Source: Bradyrhizobium sp. ORS 285 (lineage in GTDB: Bacteria > Pseudomonadota > Alphaproteobacteria > Rhizobiales > Xanthobacteraceae). Taken from it: a stretch of 64,000 nucleotides of DNA. The notes beneath the pieces are model-generated. The model did no database searches. It was not told where the DNA came from and saw only the letters and a program-made list of their open reading frames with translations. Position 1 is the stretch's first letter, and every line of letters starts with the position of its first letter. A program made the position numbers and the translations under genes. Shown here piece by piece: positions 19,701-27,102 of the stretch. The stretch spans positions 868,001 to 932,000 of the forward strand of contig NZ_LT859959.1 of assembly GCF_900176205.1 (NCBI RefSeq), given 5' to 3'.

Positions 19701-22700
19701 GCCGGGCTGTTCGCCGATCTGCTCGGTCTGGAGCGGGTCGGCATTCACGACAACTTCTTCGAGCTCGGCGGCGACTCCATTCAGTCGATGCAGCTGGTGT
19801 CGCGGGCGCGCGCGGCTGGCCTTGCGATCACGCCGCGGCAGATCTTTCAGCATCAGACCGTCGCGGCGCTGGCGCAGGCGGCAGCTGCCTCGCAGGCTTC
19901 GGTCGAGGCCGACGATCCGCTGCAGCCGTCGCCGTTGACGCCGATTCAGCGCTGGTTCTTCGAACGATCAGGGCCCATCCATCACTTCAACCAATCCGCG
20001 CTGCTGCAGGTCCCGCCGGACATCAAGCCGGCCCGGCTCGAACGTGCACTGGCGTCGCTCCTCATCCATCACGATGCGTTGCGCAGCCGTTTCATGCGGG
20101 ATGAGTCCGGCTGGCGGCAGGAGCCGCGTCCCGTCGCAGACGTCGCCGTCACGCTCACGCATGTCGACGTCGCCGAGCTGGCGCCGGAGGTGAGAGTCGA
20201 GCAGCTGCACGCCGCCGCCGCCACGCTTCAGAACAGCCTCGATCCCGCGACGGGCCGGCTCGTCGCTGTCGCCTGGTTCGATTTCGGCGCGGATACGCCG
20301 GGGCGCTTGCTGTTTGTCATCCATCATCTGGCCGTCGACGGTGTCTCCTGGCGCATCCTCGTCGAGGACCTGATGGCGGCCTACGCGCAGCTCGCGCGCG
20401 GCGACGCCGTCGACCTGCCGGCAAAGACGACGTCGTTTGGCCGCTGGGCAACGCGGCTGGCCGACCACGCACACGCCCCCGACATCGTGCAGCAGCTCGA
20501 CCTCTGGACCTCGATCTGCCGAGACGCTCCGCTCCTCCCAGTTGACCGCACGACGGGCACTCGCCCCGCGACCTATGGCGACACGGACGCCCTGACGATC
20601 GATCTGCCTGAGGACGACACCCAGGCGCTGCTGACGATCGTGCCAAAAGCCTATCGCAGCCGCATCAACGACGCGCTGCTGGCGGCGCTCGCGATCGCCC
20701 TGGCGGATTGGCGTGCCGCGCGCGGCGGCAACGAGACCGTCAGCCTCGTCGATCTCGAAGGCCACGGCCGCGAAAGCATCTTCCCGAGCGTCGATCTGTC
20801 GCGCACCGTCGGCTGGTTCACCACGATGTTTCCGGTGCGGCTTGACGTTGGACAAATCGACCTCGCTGACGCCATCCATGGCGGGCCCGCGGCGGGCGTG
20901 GTGCTCAGGCGGATCAAGGATCACCTGCGCGACGTACCGGATGGCGGCATTGGCTGGGGCCTGTTGCGATACCTGAATCAGGACACAGCAAAGACCCTGC
21001 AAGACCTGCCGCGCGCGTCCGTCAGCTTCAACTATCTCGGACGGTTCGACGAGCGCGGTACGGCCGGGTGGGCTGCGGCGTCGGAAGACGCCGGTCCCGC
21101 GATTGCCGCGGAGCGTGAGCGCGAGCACCTGATCGAGGCGGTGTCGGTGATCCGCGGCGGCACATTGCTGGTCGAGTGGCGCTGGTGGCCGGAGGCGCAT
21201 GACCGCGCGTCGATCGCGGATCTGGCCGAGCGCTTCAAGGCGGCGCTGAAGGGACTGATCGCGCATTGTCGCGCCTGCGAGCGTAGCCAGTTCACGCGCT
21301 CCGATTTCCCTTTGGTCGCGCTCGACGAGACCAGGCTCGCGAGCCTGCAGCAGCGCTATCCCGATCTGGAGGACATCTGGCCGCTCGGTCCGATGCAGCA
21401 GATCATGCTGAGCCATGCGCGCCGCGCGCCGGACAGCATCGCCTATCATGAGCAGCTCCAATTGACGCTCGACGGCGCGCTCGATGCCGGCGCGCTCGAG
21501 ACGGCGTGGCGTGGCCTGATCGCACGGCACGGCGCGCTGCGCGTCGCGTTTCCGGATGACGGCGAGAGACCGGTCCAGATCGTGCGGCGGACACCCGATC
21601 CGCGCTGGCGCTTCATCGATTGGGCGGAGCTGCCGCAGGATGGCGTCGACGCGCAACTGGAGGCGTTCCTGCGCCAGGATAGGAAGGCCGGCTTCGACCT
21701 CGCCCGCGGCGACGTGCTGCGGGCGTTGCTGCTGCGCCAGTCGCGAACCCGCCACACACTGGTGCTGAGCTTCCACCACATCCTGCTGGACGGTTGGTCC
21801 GTGCCGCTCGTGCTGCGCGAGCTGCTGGCGCTCTATCAGGCCGCGCGCCTGATGCGGCCGGTGTCGCTGCCGGAGCCGGTGTCGTATCGCGAGGTCCTGT
21901 CCTGGCAGGGCGCCGCGAATGCTGCGCTCACCCGCGAGTTCTGGACCAGCCGTCTGCGCAGCGTCGAGCTTCCCAACCGGCTCGACCTCATCAGTGGCAG
22001 CGCGCAGGAGAACGCGGATGCGGCCGGCGAGGTCCAGGCGCGCATTCTCGAACGCTTGACGGCCAAGATCCAGGCCGCTGCGCAAGCACTGCGGCTCACG
22101 ACGAATACGCTGGTTCAGGGCGCCTGGAGCCTGGCGCTGGCCCGCCACGCCAACACCGGCAGCGACGTGCTGTTCGGCATGACCACGGCCGTCCGGCCGG
22201 CGGATGTCGCTGGAGTCGAGCAGATCATCGGGCTCTGCACCAACACGCTGCCGCGACGGGTGACGCTGGCCCCCGAGATGCGTCTCTCGGACTGGCTGGC
22301 GGGGCTGCAGGCGCGGCAGGCCGACGAGCAGATGCACGACCGCTGCCTGATGAGCGACATCTGCGGCTGGCTCGATCTGCCGGGCGATCAGCGGCTGTTC
22401 GAGTCCGTCGTCGTGTTCGAGAACTATCCGGCCGGCCATGCGCTCACCGCCGGTGAGGGGACCGCGCCCGACGACATCAACGTCGTGTCGTTCAAGAGCG
22501 TCGAGGCGGGCATCGATTTCCCGCTGTGCCTCGTGGCCTCCGTCGACAGCTGCATGAGCTTCCGCCTGATCTTCGGACGGCGGCGGTTCGATGCGGATGC
22601 CGTCGCGCGCCTGCTCGACGATGTCGTCGAACTGATGCTCGCGATCACAGCCGATCCCGAACAGCGGCTTGCCGATCTCTTGCCGAGCCAACCGCCCTCC

Positions 22701-22766
22701 GCCGCAACGCCGCGCGCACCGTTCACGGGGACAGTGACGGACACCGCATATGCGGATGCGCGATGA
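16722..22766 (+). CDS. Nonribosomal peptide synthetase 3: C-A-PCP-E-C(terminal)
   Basis: 2014 residues, starting 14 bp after synthetase 2. Short N-terminal docking-like segment, then LCL C (16830-18110, HHIVSDGWS), A (18180-19640; pocket D-A-W-L-V-G-A-V-C-K, bulky hydrophobic), PCP with GGDS (about 19770), E (19930-21260, HHLAVDGVSW) and a second C domain (21350-22650) of DCL type with an intact HHILLDGWS. About 35 residues of Ala/Pro-rich tail follow. There is no downstream A, PCP, thioesterase or reductase domain. The terminal C domain therefore either releases or cyclises the peptide, or joins it to a free amine or a partner encoded elsewhere. The stop overlaps the exporter start (ATGA). 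Confidence 0.95.
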   Translation: MTDLATLRRELLQRRLAAAAAGRQSGPPAIPRRGETEAPLSHAQERLWFVEQLGLSVSSYTVSAAVRLTGKLDVDALSAALSEVVRLHESLRTRFAGRGENAVQLIDPPWPVVLSPETVATEDAARQRLVALMQQPFDLSEDRLLRVALLQLSPDMHVLALSMHHIVSDGWSMGVLVGEIETLYAAFCAGRPSPLPELPIQYADYAVWQRRWLEETALQRQLEYWTVQLAGAPGSIELATDRPRPAMPSFRGAVHWFAVDPRCTAALTRLARQDGATLFMVLLAAFDVLLSRWSGQQDLVVGTPVAGRTRIETERLIGFFVNMLALRCDLSGTPTFRDVLRQMKVTALDAFAHQDLPFEKLVEALHPVRDLSREPVFQVVFALQNMPQRSSGLPGLTLEPFEAEAVTAKFDLELAMSEVEDGLQATLTYATDLFDVATIARLVDHFVRLLREIAARPDARLSELSLLSTEERKQLEAWSGRSAAYEQDRCLHELFAEHAARDPAALAVVMEGEELSYGALERRANQLAHHLQRLGVRPDVIVGLCVERSLDMVIGVLGILKAGGAYLPLDPRYPAERLAYMLGDAKVTVLVTQAAVRERVPATEAVVVHLDADAAVIADQPETAPLTSCDADHLAYVIYTSGSTGRPKGVMTSHRGIMNLADAQLDQLPLTAGDRILQFASISFDAAVWDLVMSWRVGAALVLAAQHDLMPGEPLRELLQRQRVTAVLLPPAALAALPVATLPDLKILVAGGEACTVELLRPWLAGRSVFNAYGPTESSVCTTMNRCGDDRRPPIGRALPNTRTYVLDAQLQPVPVGVAGELYIGGVGLARGYLHRPSLTAERFVPSPFAKGERLYRTGDLARWRADGVLDYLGRLDHQVKLRGFRIELGEIEAALLSQAGIAQAAVVLREDGGGKRLVAYVVAQPDAAINSDALRQQLQRSLPEYMVPSAIVTLNSLPLTPNGKLDRNALPAPEWRRELDGQLPRNPVETVIAGLFADLLGLERVGIHDNFFELGGDSIQSMQLVSRARAAGLAITPRQIFQHQTVAALAQAAAASQASVEADDPLQPSPLTPIQRWFFERSGPIHHFNQSALLQVPPDIKPARLERALASLLIHHDALRSRFMRDESGWRQEPRPVADVAVTLTHVDVAELAPEVRVEQLHAAAATLQNSLDPATGRLVAVAWFDFGADTPGRLLFVIHHLAVDGVSWRILVEDLMAAYAQLARGDAVDLPAKTTSFGRWATRLADHAHAPDIVQQLDLWTSICRDAPLLPVDRTTGTRPATYGDTDALTIDLPEDDTQALLTIVPKAYRSRINDALLAALAIALADWRAARGGNETVSLVDLEGHGRESIFPSVDLSRTVGWFTTMFPVRLDVGQIDLADAIHGGPAAGVVLRRIKDHLRDVPDGGIGWGLLRYLNQDTAKTLQDLPRASVSFNYLGRFDERGTAGWAAASEDAGPAIAAEREREHLIEAVSVIRGGTLLVEWRWWPEAHDRASIADLAERFKAALKGLIAHCRACERSQFTRSDFPLVALDETRLASLQQRYPDLEDIWPLGPMQQIMLSHARRAPDSIAYHEQLQLTLDGALDAGALETAWRGLIARHGALRVAFPDDGERPVQIVRRTPDPRWRFIDWAELPQDGVDAQLEAFLRQDRKAGFDLARGDVLRALLLRQSRTRHTLVLSFHHILLDGWSVPLVLRELLALYQAARLMRPVSLPEPVSYREVLSWQGAANAALTREFWTSRLRSVELPNRLDLISGSAQENADAAGEVQARILERLTAKIQAAAQALRLTTNTLVQGAWSLALARHANTGSDVLFGMTTAVRPADVAGVEQIIGLCTNTLPRRVTLAPEMRLSDWLAGLQARQADEQMHDRCLMSDICGWLDLPGDQRLFESVVVFENYPAGHALTAGEGTAPDDINVVSFKSVEAGIDFPLCLVASVDSCMSFRLIFGRRRFDADAVARLLDDVVELMLAITADPEQRLADLLPSQPPSAATPRAPFTGTVTDTAYADAR

Positions 22767-24181
22767 CCGGCCATCGCGAGGCGGCCGCCACCGCGGAGTC
22801 GGTCGCCGACATCGTGCCGGAGCCGGACCCGATCGCGGACGCAGCGGCGGCGCCGTCGCTGTGGTGGCCGCTGGCGCGCTTCGCGATTCCGCAATCGGCC
22901 AGTGCAGCGCTGCAATTGTTGTCCGGGACGGTCACCGCGATCTATTTCGGCCAGCTGCTCGGCGGCTCCGCGCTCGCGGTCGCCTCGGTGTTCTTTCCGA
23001 TCTTCTTCCTGCTGGTCTCGTTTCTGATCGGCCTGATCTCCGGCGGCATCGTGCTTGTGGCGCGGGCGCATGGCGCTGACGATCCCGATGGGGTCAGGCG
23101 CGCCGCCGGCACCACGCTGTGCGTCTGCGTCTGCCTTAGCGTCGCGATCGCGGCCATCGGCTATGGCTTCGCCCCCGCGCTGCTCGGACTGATGGCCACG
23201 CCGCCTGACATCATCGCATCGGCCATCGACTATGCGCACGTCACCTTCCTCTCGCTGCCGCCGGTGACATTGCTGTTCGCCTATGCCTTTCTTCTGCGCG
23301 GCACGGGCGATGCGAAGACGCCGCTGCTCGTGATGATCGTGTATTTCGGCACCTCCATGCTGCTGACGCCGGCGCTGATCCTGGGGTGGGGCGGATTGCC
23401 GAAATGCGGCGTCACCAGCGCCCCCCTGGCCAACATCGTCGCCTGCGCCGTCGCGCTGCCGGTCCTCGTGATGCTGCTGCGCCGGCAGGGCCATGCCCTG
23501 GCGCTCGGCAGCGAGCTGATCCGGCGGCTGCGGATCGACCGCGCGCTCGTCGGGCCGTTCTTCGGCCTCGGCATTCCCGGCGGCGTGCAGACCATGGTGG
23601 CGTCGCTGGCCGAGGTCGCGGTGATCACACTGGTCAATTCGTTCGGGTCGAACGCGACGGCGGCGTATGGCGCGGTCAACCAGGTGATCGGATATCTGCT
23701 CGCGCCGATGCAGGCCGTGGGCCTCGCCGCGACCGTGATCGCGGCGCAGTCGATCGGGGCACGGCGGTTCGGACAGCTCTACCGGGTGGTGCGATCGGCT
23801 GCGGTCATGAACGTCGTGGTCGGCGCCGTCAGCGTCGCGGCGCTGTTGGTGTTCGCCGAGACGATCCTGTCCTGGTTCGTCACCGATGCTGCGACCCTGG
23901 CGATGGCGGAGCGCGCCCTGAAGCTCATGCTGTGGAGCTACGTCCTGGTGGGACTAGCCGACGTGATCGTCGGCGCGATGCGGGCGTCTGGAACGGTGGC
24001 ATGGCCCACGGTCATCGCGCTCTCCGGAATCTGGCTGGTTCAAGTGCCCGTCGCCTATCTCTGCTCCGGCGCCGCGGGCCTGGATGGCGTCTGGCTCGGC
24101 TATCCCGCCGGCTTCACGGCAGCCCTGCTGGCCCAGCTCGCTTATTTCAGCCTGATCTGGACACCTCGCACCGAGCGCTGA
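22763..24181 (+). CDS. MATE family efflux transporter
   Basis: 472 residues. The ATG at 22763 overlaps the NRPS stop in ATGA, implying translational coupling; longer in-frame starts would run inside the NRPS gene. After about 35 Ala/Pro/Asp-rich cytoplasmic residues there are roughly twelve hydrophobic segments in two homologous halves, the NorM/MATE layout. MATE proteins export organic molecules in exchange for H+ or Na+. Its position at the end of an NRPS operon suggests that it exports the peptide or gives self-resistance. Specificity cannot be read from the sequence. Confidence 0.9.
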   Translation: MTGHREAAATAESVADIVPEPDPIADAAAAPSLWWPLARFAIPQSASAALQLLSGTVTAIYFGQLLGGSALAVASVFFPIFFLLVSFLIGLISGGIVLVARAHGADDPDGVRRAAGTTLCVCVCLSVAIAAIGYGFAPALLGLMATPPDIIASAIDYAHVTFLSLPPVTLLFAYAFLLRGTGDAKTPLLVMIVYFGTSMLLTPALILGWGGLPKCGVTSAPLANIVACAVALPVLVMLLRRQGHALALGSELIRRLRIDRALVGPFFGLGIPGGVQTMVASLAEVAVITLVNSFGSNATAAYGAVNQVIGYLLAPMQAVGLAATVIAAQSIGARRFGQLYRVVRSAAVMNVVVGAVSVAALLVFAETILSWFVTDAATLAMAERALKLMLWSYVLVGLADVIVGAMRASGTVAWPTVIALSGIWLVQVPVAYLCSGAAGLDGVWLGYPAGFTAALLAQLAYFSLIWTPRTER

Positions 24182-24229
24182 CGAGACCGCACGCGGTTGC
24201 TCAGCCTCGCGGCGCGCTGTCGCGTCCGA

Positions 24230-24590
24230 GCTTTGCTTGTCAGGACGCCCTTTCAGAAGAAGGGCGCAGGGAAGGCCGGGTGCAGGCCGCACCCATGGCC
24301 CGCCTGCAGAAAGAGTAGCAGGCGGCAGTCACCACAGGATTGGCCGAACAACCGGCCTTCCCTGCACGGTGGATCTAACGGCTGCTCCGTGCTCTCCCAG
24401 GGGACCGGGCTTGTTTGCCCCCGTCATCGGCATCGTGACCGACCAAGACACCAGCATCGGGGTGTCGGGACCACACGGCTTGACCGTCCGCGAAGGGTTC
24501 GTTCGTCCGCACGCGAAACGCGCACTGCGACCCAGGCGGCCACCGCATCCCCCGCCCCACGGTCCGTGACGATCGCGAAACGCCCCTTCT
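24230..24590 (+). repeat. Dispersed Bradyrhizobium-type repeat element, non-coding
   Basis: This gap, between the exporter and the island, resembles an interspersed repeat I recognise from Bradyrhizobium genomes. It opens with a small hairpin (CGCCCTT 24246-24252 / AAGGGCG 24260-24266), then a stretch whose translation is often over-annotated as a small protein. There is no convincing gene and no transposase. Boundaries are approximate, and repeat status rests on memory. Confidence 0.55.
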
Positions 24591-24623
24591 AGCCGAGCAG
24601 GAGACGGCGGGGAGGATCGGTCT

Positions 24624-24661
24624 GATTTGCCCGACGGCGCAAGGCCGGATTTGCCCGACGG
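24624..24661 (+). repeat. Two direct copies of a 14-bp motif
   Basis: GATTTGCCCGACGG occurs at 24624-24637 and 24648-24661, 24 bp apart start to start. It lies between the dispersed repeat and the regulator gene at the island edge. Function unknown; the remainder of 24591-24743 shows nothing else recognisable. Confidence 0.7.
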
Positions 24662-24743
24662 AATGCGGCAGATTGGCACTGAGCGGTTTGTGAATGCCAG
24701 GCGGCGGTGTCGAGATAGGGCGGAACGCTTTCTGCCGTTACCA

Positions 24744-25049
24744 TCATGCATATTTTTGAATAATCCGAGCGATCGCTTCCATGGCTAATTTGGCCTCTCG
24801 TGACCTTTCGGCAGCTACTCGAATCGTCTCAAGCCAAGGCTCTATTTCTACAGCTGGAATGCAGTCATAGATATTTTCAATTCGAATCCTTAGTCTTTCG
24901 CTCGGAAGAATTTTTCTGCTCTTTATCTTAGACAGATGTCCCTGGGTTATGCCCAAGCGATCCGCCAACTCTTGCTGAGTCGCAGGCATCCTCTTCAGGA
25001 TTTCAGTCAACTGAATGTGGATATCGGGCGGTTTTCTTCTAGCGACCAT
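24744..25049 (-). CDS. Small XRE-type helix-turn-helix regulator
   Basis: 101 residues from the ATG at 25049. Residues about 24-47 form an XRE/Cro-type helix-turn-helix (TQQELADRLGITQGHLSKIK). The remainder is helical and may dimerise. An upstream ATG at 25064 is in frame, but the shorter start fits a predicted promoter that would give a leaderless mRNA. It is divergent from the DNA glycosylase gene and separated from it only by tandem repeats, as for a self-regulating control gene of an accessory island. Base composition is clearly AT-richer than the flanking chromosome. The regulated genes are inferred from position. Confidence 0.75.
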   Translation of the reverse strand: MVARRKPPDIHIQLTEILKRMPATQQELADRLGITQGHLSKIKSRKILPSERLRIRIENIYDCIPAVEIEPWLETIRVAAERSREAKLAMEAIARIIQKYA

Positions 25050-25055
25050 ACATGA

Positions 25056-25084
25056 ATAATGCATAAGAATGCATAAGTTGACAA
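25056..25084 (-). promoter_or_regulatory. Putative promoter/operator of the island regulator
   Basis: On the minus strand, TTGTCA (25079-25084) lies 17 bp from CATTAT (25056-25061), a reasonable -35/-10 pair. The expected transcription start falls at or next to the ATG at 25049. Two perfect tandem copies of AATGCATAAG (25058-25077, plus strand) fill the spacer and overlap the -10 box, a good position for repressor binding. Inferred from sequence only. Confidence 0.5.
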
Positions 25085-25836
25085 CAATTACGTCGAGAAC
25101 AGTGACGATGCAGACTATGTACGCTCTAGTCTCAGGGCAGACATTTCGGCGTGACATGCCGCCGGCTGGTGCAATTTTGAATTCCGGCATCTCCTGGGGC
25201 CGATTCGACGAACTCTTTACAGCCGCCTACTGGTGCGGTCAGGCGTGGCAGGCGGGTCTGCTTGGGTTGTATAAGCGGATTAACCTCGGCCGCTCACTTG
25301 CAGAAGAGACCGCAGCCTGTCTTCTTGGTGGTTACGGCATGCCGGCTGAGATTGGCTTGGCGGCGTTCGAGCGCTTACGATCGAATGGGCTCTTGACCGC
25401 AGGCAGTTCCGCGGAAGAGCTGGAGCGCTCTCTGTCTGAACCGTTTGAAATAAATGGGCATTGTTCGAGGTATCGATTCCCGCGTCAAAAAGCGAAATAT
25501 TTGGCGGTTTGCTTAGATCAGGTCGAGAAGATAGATGAAACGGCTTTAGATGATGCCGGTCTAAGAAGCGCTCTGACAGGGCTGCCCGGCGTTGGTTATA
25601 AAACAGCATCATGGATCGTTCGAAATAGACGGAACTCCTCACGTGTAGCTGTACTTGACGTGCACATATTGAGAGCCGGGCGGCTTATGGGCCTATTCGA
25701 AGGAAGCCAGAGCCCTCAGCGCGACTATCTAGTGTTAGAAGCAAGATTTGTTGAGTTCGCAAAAGAAATCGATGTGCCTGCATGGTTGTTGGACGCAGTC
25801 ATGTGGCAGCATATGCGATTACTCAGAAATGCCTAA
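25069..25836 (+). CDS. OGG-like HhH-GPD DNA glycosylase/lyase family protein
   Basis: 255 residues from ATG 25069. In-frame ATGs at 25108 and 25117 are equally plausible, and the first lies inside the tandem repeat. The helix-hairpin-helix LPGVGYKTA (172-180) has the lysine expected of bifunctional glycosylases (K178), and VLDVH carries the catalytic-type Asp (D197). This is the OGG/endonuclease III signature. Such enzymes excise modified bases from DNA. The rest of the protein resembles the OGG-like proteins that accompany QueC-like genes in type IV CBASS (from memory) more than housekeeping repair enzymes. Its stop overlaps the stop of the convergent oxidoreductase gene. Likely role: recognising or removing a modified base within the island's pathway. 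Confidence 0.75.
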   Translation: MHKLTTITSRTVTMQTMYALVSGQTFRRDMPPAGAILNSGISWGRFDELFTAAYWCGQAWQAGLLGLYKRINLGRSLAEETAACLLGGYGMPAEIGLAAFERLRSNGLLTAGSSAEELERSLSEPFEINGHCSRYRFPRQKAKYLAVCLDQVEKIDETALDDAGLRSALTGLPGVGYKTASWIVRNRRNSSRVAVLDVHILRAGRLMGLFEGSQSPQRDYLVLEARFVEFAKEIDVPAWLLDAVMWQHMRLLRNA

Positions 25837-26522
25837 ATGGTGCGTCCTAGAACCGCGACGCCTACCCCCTCGAAGCGGTCATCCATGGCAAACAGCGCGT
25901 CACGAATCTCTGAGCCGCCAATTCCTGCCGGACAAAATGCCATTCGGAAAGCCGTTGCGCAGAGATGCAAAGTTTGCATTAGGGCGCCAGCATCGCGCCA
26001 TATCAGAGTTCGAGCTGATGAGTACTGTGAGGAAGTGAGTAGTTGATCCGCGAGAAGGACTATGTAGTCGCTAGTCGCGTCCGGAAACATTCCCCTCAAT
26101 TTTGTGTTCAGCGCTCGCAAAGGATCTAGTCGTGCAATCGTAAGTAACTGTAGCGAAGAGGTTGCTGGGTCAATCCGAAAGACACGATTTCTGAGCGATC
26201 CTGAAATCAAAAGTAAATCCAAAGGATGAAGCGCTCCTGCCGAATGGCTTGCTCCGCTGAATCGTGGGGGATTGTCCCCCCAAGTATATCTTCGTCCATG
26301 TGCGTACATAAGAAAATTGACTGTTTCCCGTAAGGGGGCTCGGGTAATGACCCTAACCGACTGCCGAGCTCTAATAACCCCAGCAAAATCGGCAGCAGGG
26401 GGCGGAGCGGGCCTAATCGCTTGCCAAATCCTCTGCACGGGCCACCTGGCTGGAACATAGATAAAAGGATCGGATCTCGGCTTTGGGTCCTCCTCTCGAT
26501 CAAAATCAATAGGGAGCGACAC
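25833..26522 (-). CDS. SagB-type / nitroreductase-fold flavin oxidoreductase
   Basis: 229 residues from the GTG at 26522, chosen because GGAGG sits 6 bp upstream. An ATG at 26579 would add 19 residues but has no clear ribosome site. Residues about 45-60 (VIRARQSVRVIT) and 91-102 (ASHSAGALHPLD) match the SagB/ThcOx branch of the nitroreductase fold, FMN enzymes that dehydrogenate azolines or carry out related oxidations. No azoline cyclodehydratase lies nearby; the upstream neighbour is a QueC-like gene whose end overlaps this start. It is the last gene of the four-gene operon. The substrate may be a nucleobase-derived intermediate, which is inference only. Confidence 0.75.
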   Translation of the reverse strand: MSLPIDFDREEDPKPRSDPFIYVPARWPVQRIWQAIRPAPPPAADFAGVIRARQSVRVITRAPLRETVNFLMYAHGRRYTWGDNPPRFSGASHSAGALHPLDLLLISGSLRNRVFRIDPATSSLQLLTIARLDPLRALNTKLRGMFPDATSDYIVLLADQLLTSSQYSSARTLIWRDAGALMQTLHLCATAFRMAFCPAGIGGSEIRDALFAMDDRFEGVGVAVLGRTI

Positions 26523-27102
26523 CAAGCGCCTCCATAGTCCTGTAATGCTTTCGGCATCCGCCGCAGTCTCCACACGCATAATCGGATCGATGGCAGGAGT
26601 GCGACCATGCTAGGATCTCAATCGGCACTCTCGCGACCTGAGCTAGTTCAACCGCGTCCATCCCGATCGCTGGTGCTTCAAGACGTATCTTCCCCTCTTG
26701 CTGAAATAGAAGGTCGGCTAATCGATCAACAAACCCTTTTGTCCCGTCCGAATGATGCCCATCGGTTCGTAATGTCCCAATCATAAGATGATCGACGCCC
26801 AAGCCAATGGTTGCCATCGCTGCAATGGTGATCAATGCTTGGTTTCTGAATGGCCACCATTCGCGGACCGGAGCAAGTTCAATTGCTGGTCTTCCGGCCA
26901 TGTCGCCGCTGCCGAATGGCGAAAGATCGACATTGATTGGTATGTGGCGGATAGCTAAATCGGCACAAACTGCAGCAGCAGCCCGCAGTTCAGCTGGAGC
27001 AGCCACTTGACCGTAGTCAATTGTAACTCCGATCGCCGGCCGCTTCCAAAATGCGATCGCAGTAGAGTCCATTCCTCCAGAAAGAAGAAGAGCCGATGTC
27101 AT
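26506..27102 (-). CDS. QueC-like ATP-dependent (7-cyano-7-deazaguanine synthase family) enzyme
   Basis: 198 residues. The ATG at 27102 overlaps the previous stop (ATGA). The N-terminus carries the PP-loop SGGMDS (8-13), which binds ATP. The C-terminus carries four cysteines (C170, C177, C180, C183), matching the QueC zinc site. QueC turns 7-carboxy-7-deazaguanine into the nitrile preQ0 by way of an adenylate. The protein is shorter than typical QueC (about 220-230 residues), and no queD, queE, queF or folE lies nearby. A specialised paralogue is therefore more likely than the housekeeping enzyme. QueC-like proteins also occur in type IV CBASS. Confidence 0.82.
   Translation of the reverse strand: MTSALLLSGGMDSTAIAFWKRPAIGVTIDYGQVAAPAELRAAAAVCADLAIRHIPINVDLSPFGSGDMAGRPAIELAPVREWWPFRNQALITIAAMATIGLGVDHLMIGTLRTDGHHSDGTKGFVDRLADLLFQQEGKIRLEAPAIGMDAVELAQVARVPIEILAWSHSCHRSDYACGDCGGCRKHYRTMEALGVAPY

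Noticed and set aside
13531..19853. Very long antisense open frames (up to about 1000 codons) opposite the NRPS genes
   Set aside because: They mirror the GC-rich codon bias of the NRPS genes, show His/Arg/Gln-rich composition with no domains, and recur opposite each duplicated module.
24197..24592. Small open frame of about 130 codons
   Set aside because: Lies within the dispersed repeat; such frames are commonly over-annotated and have no family signature.
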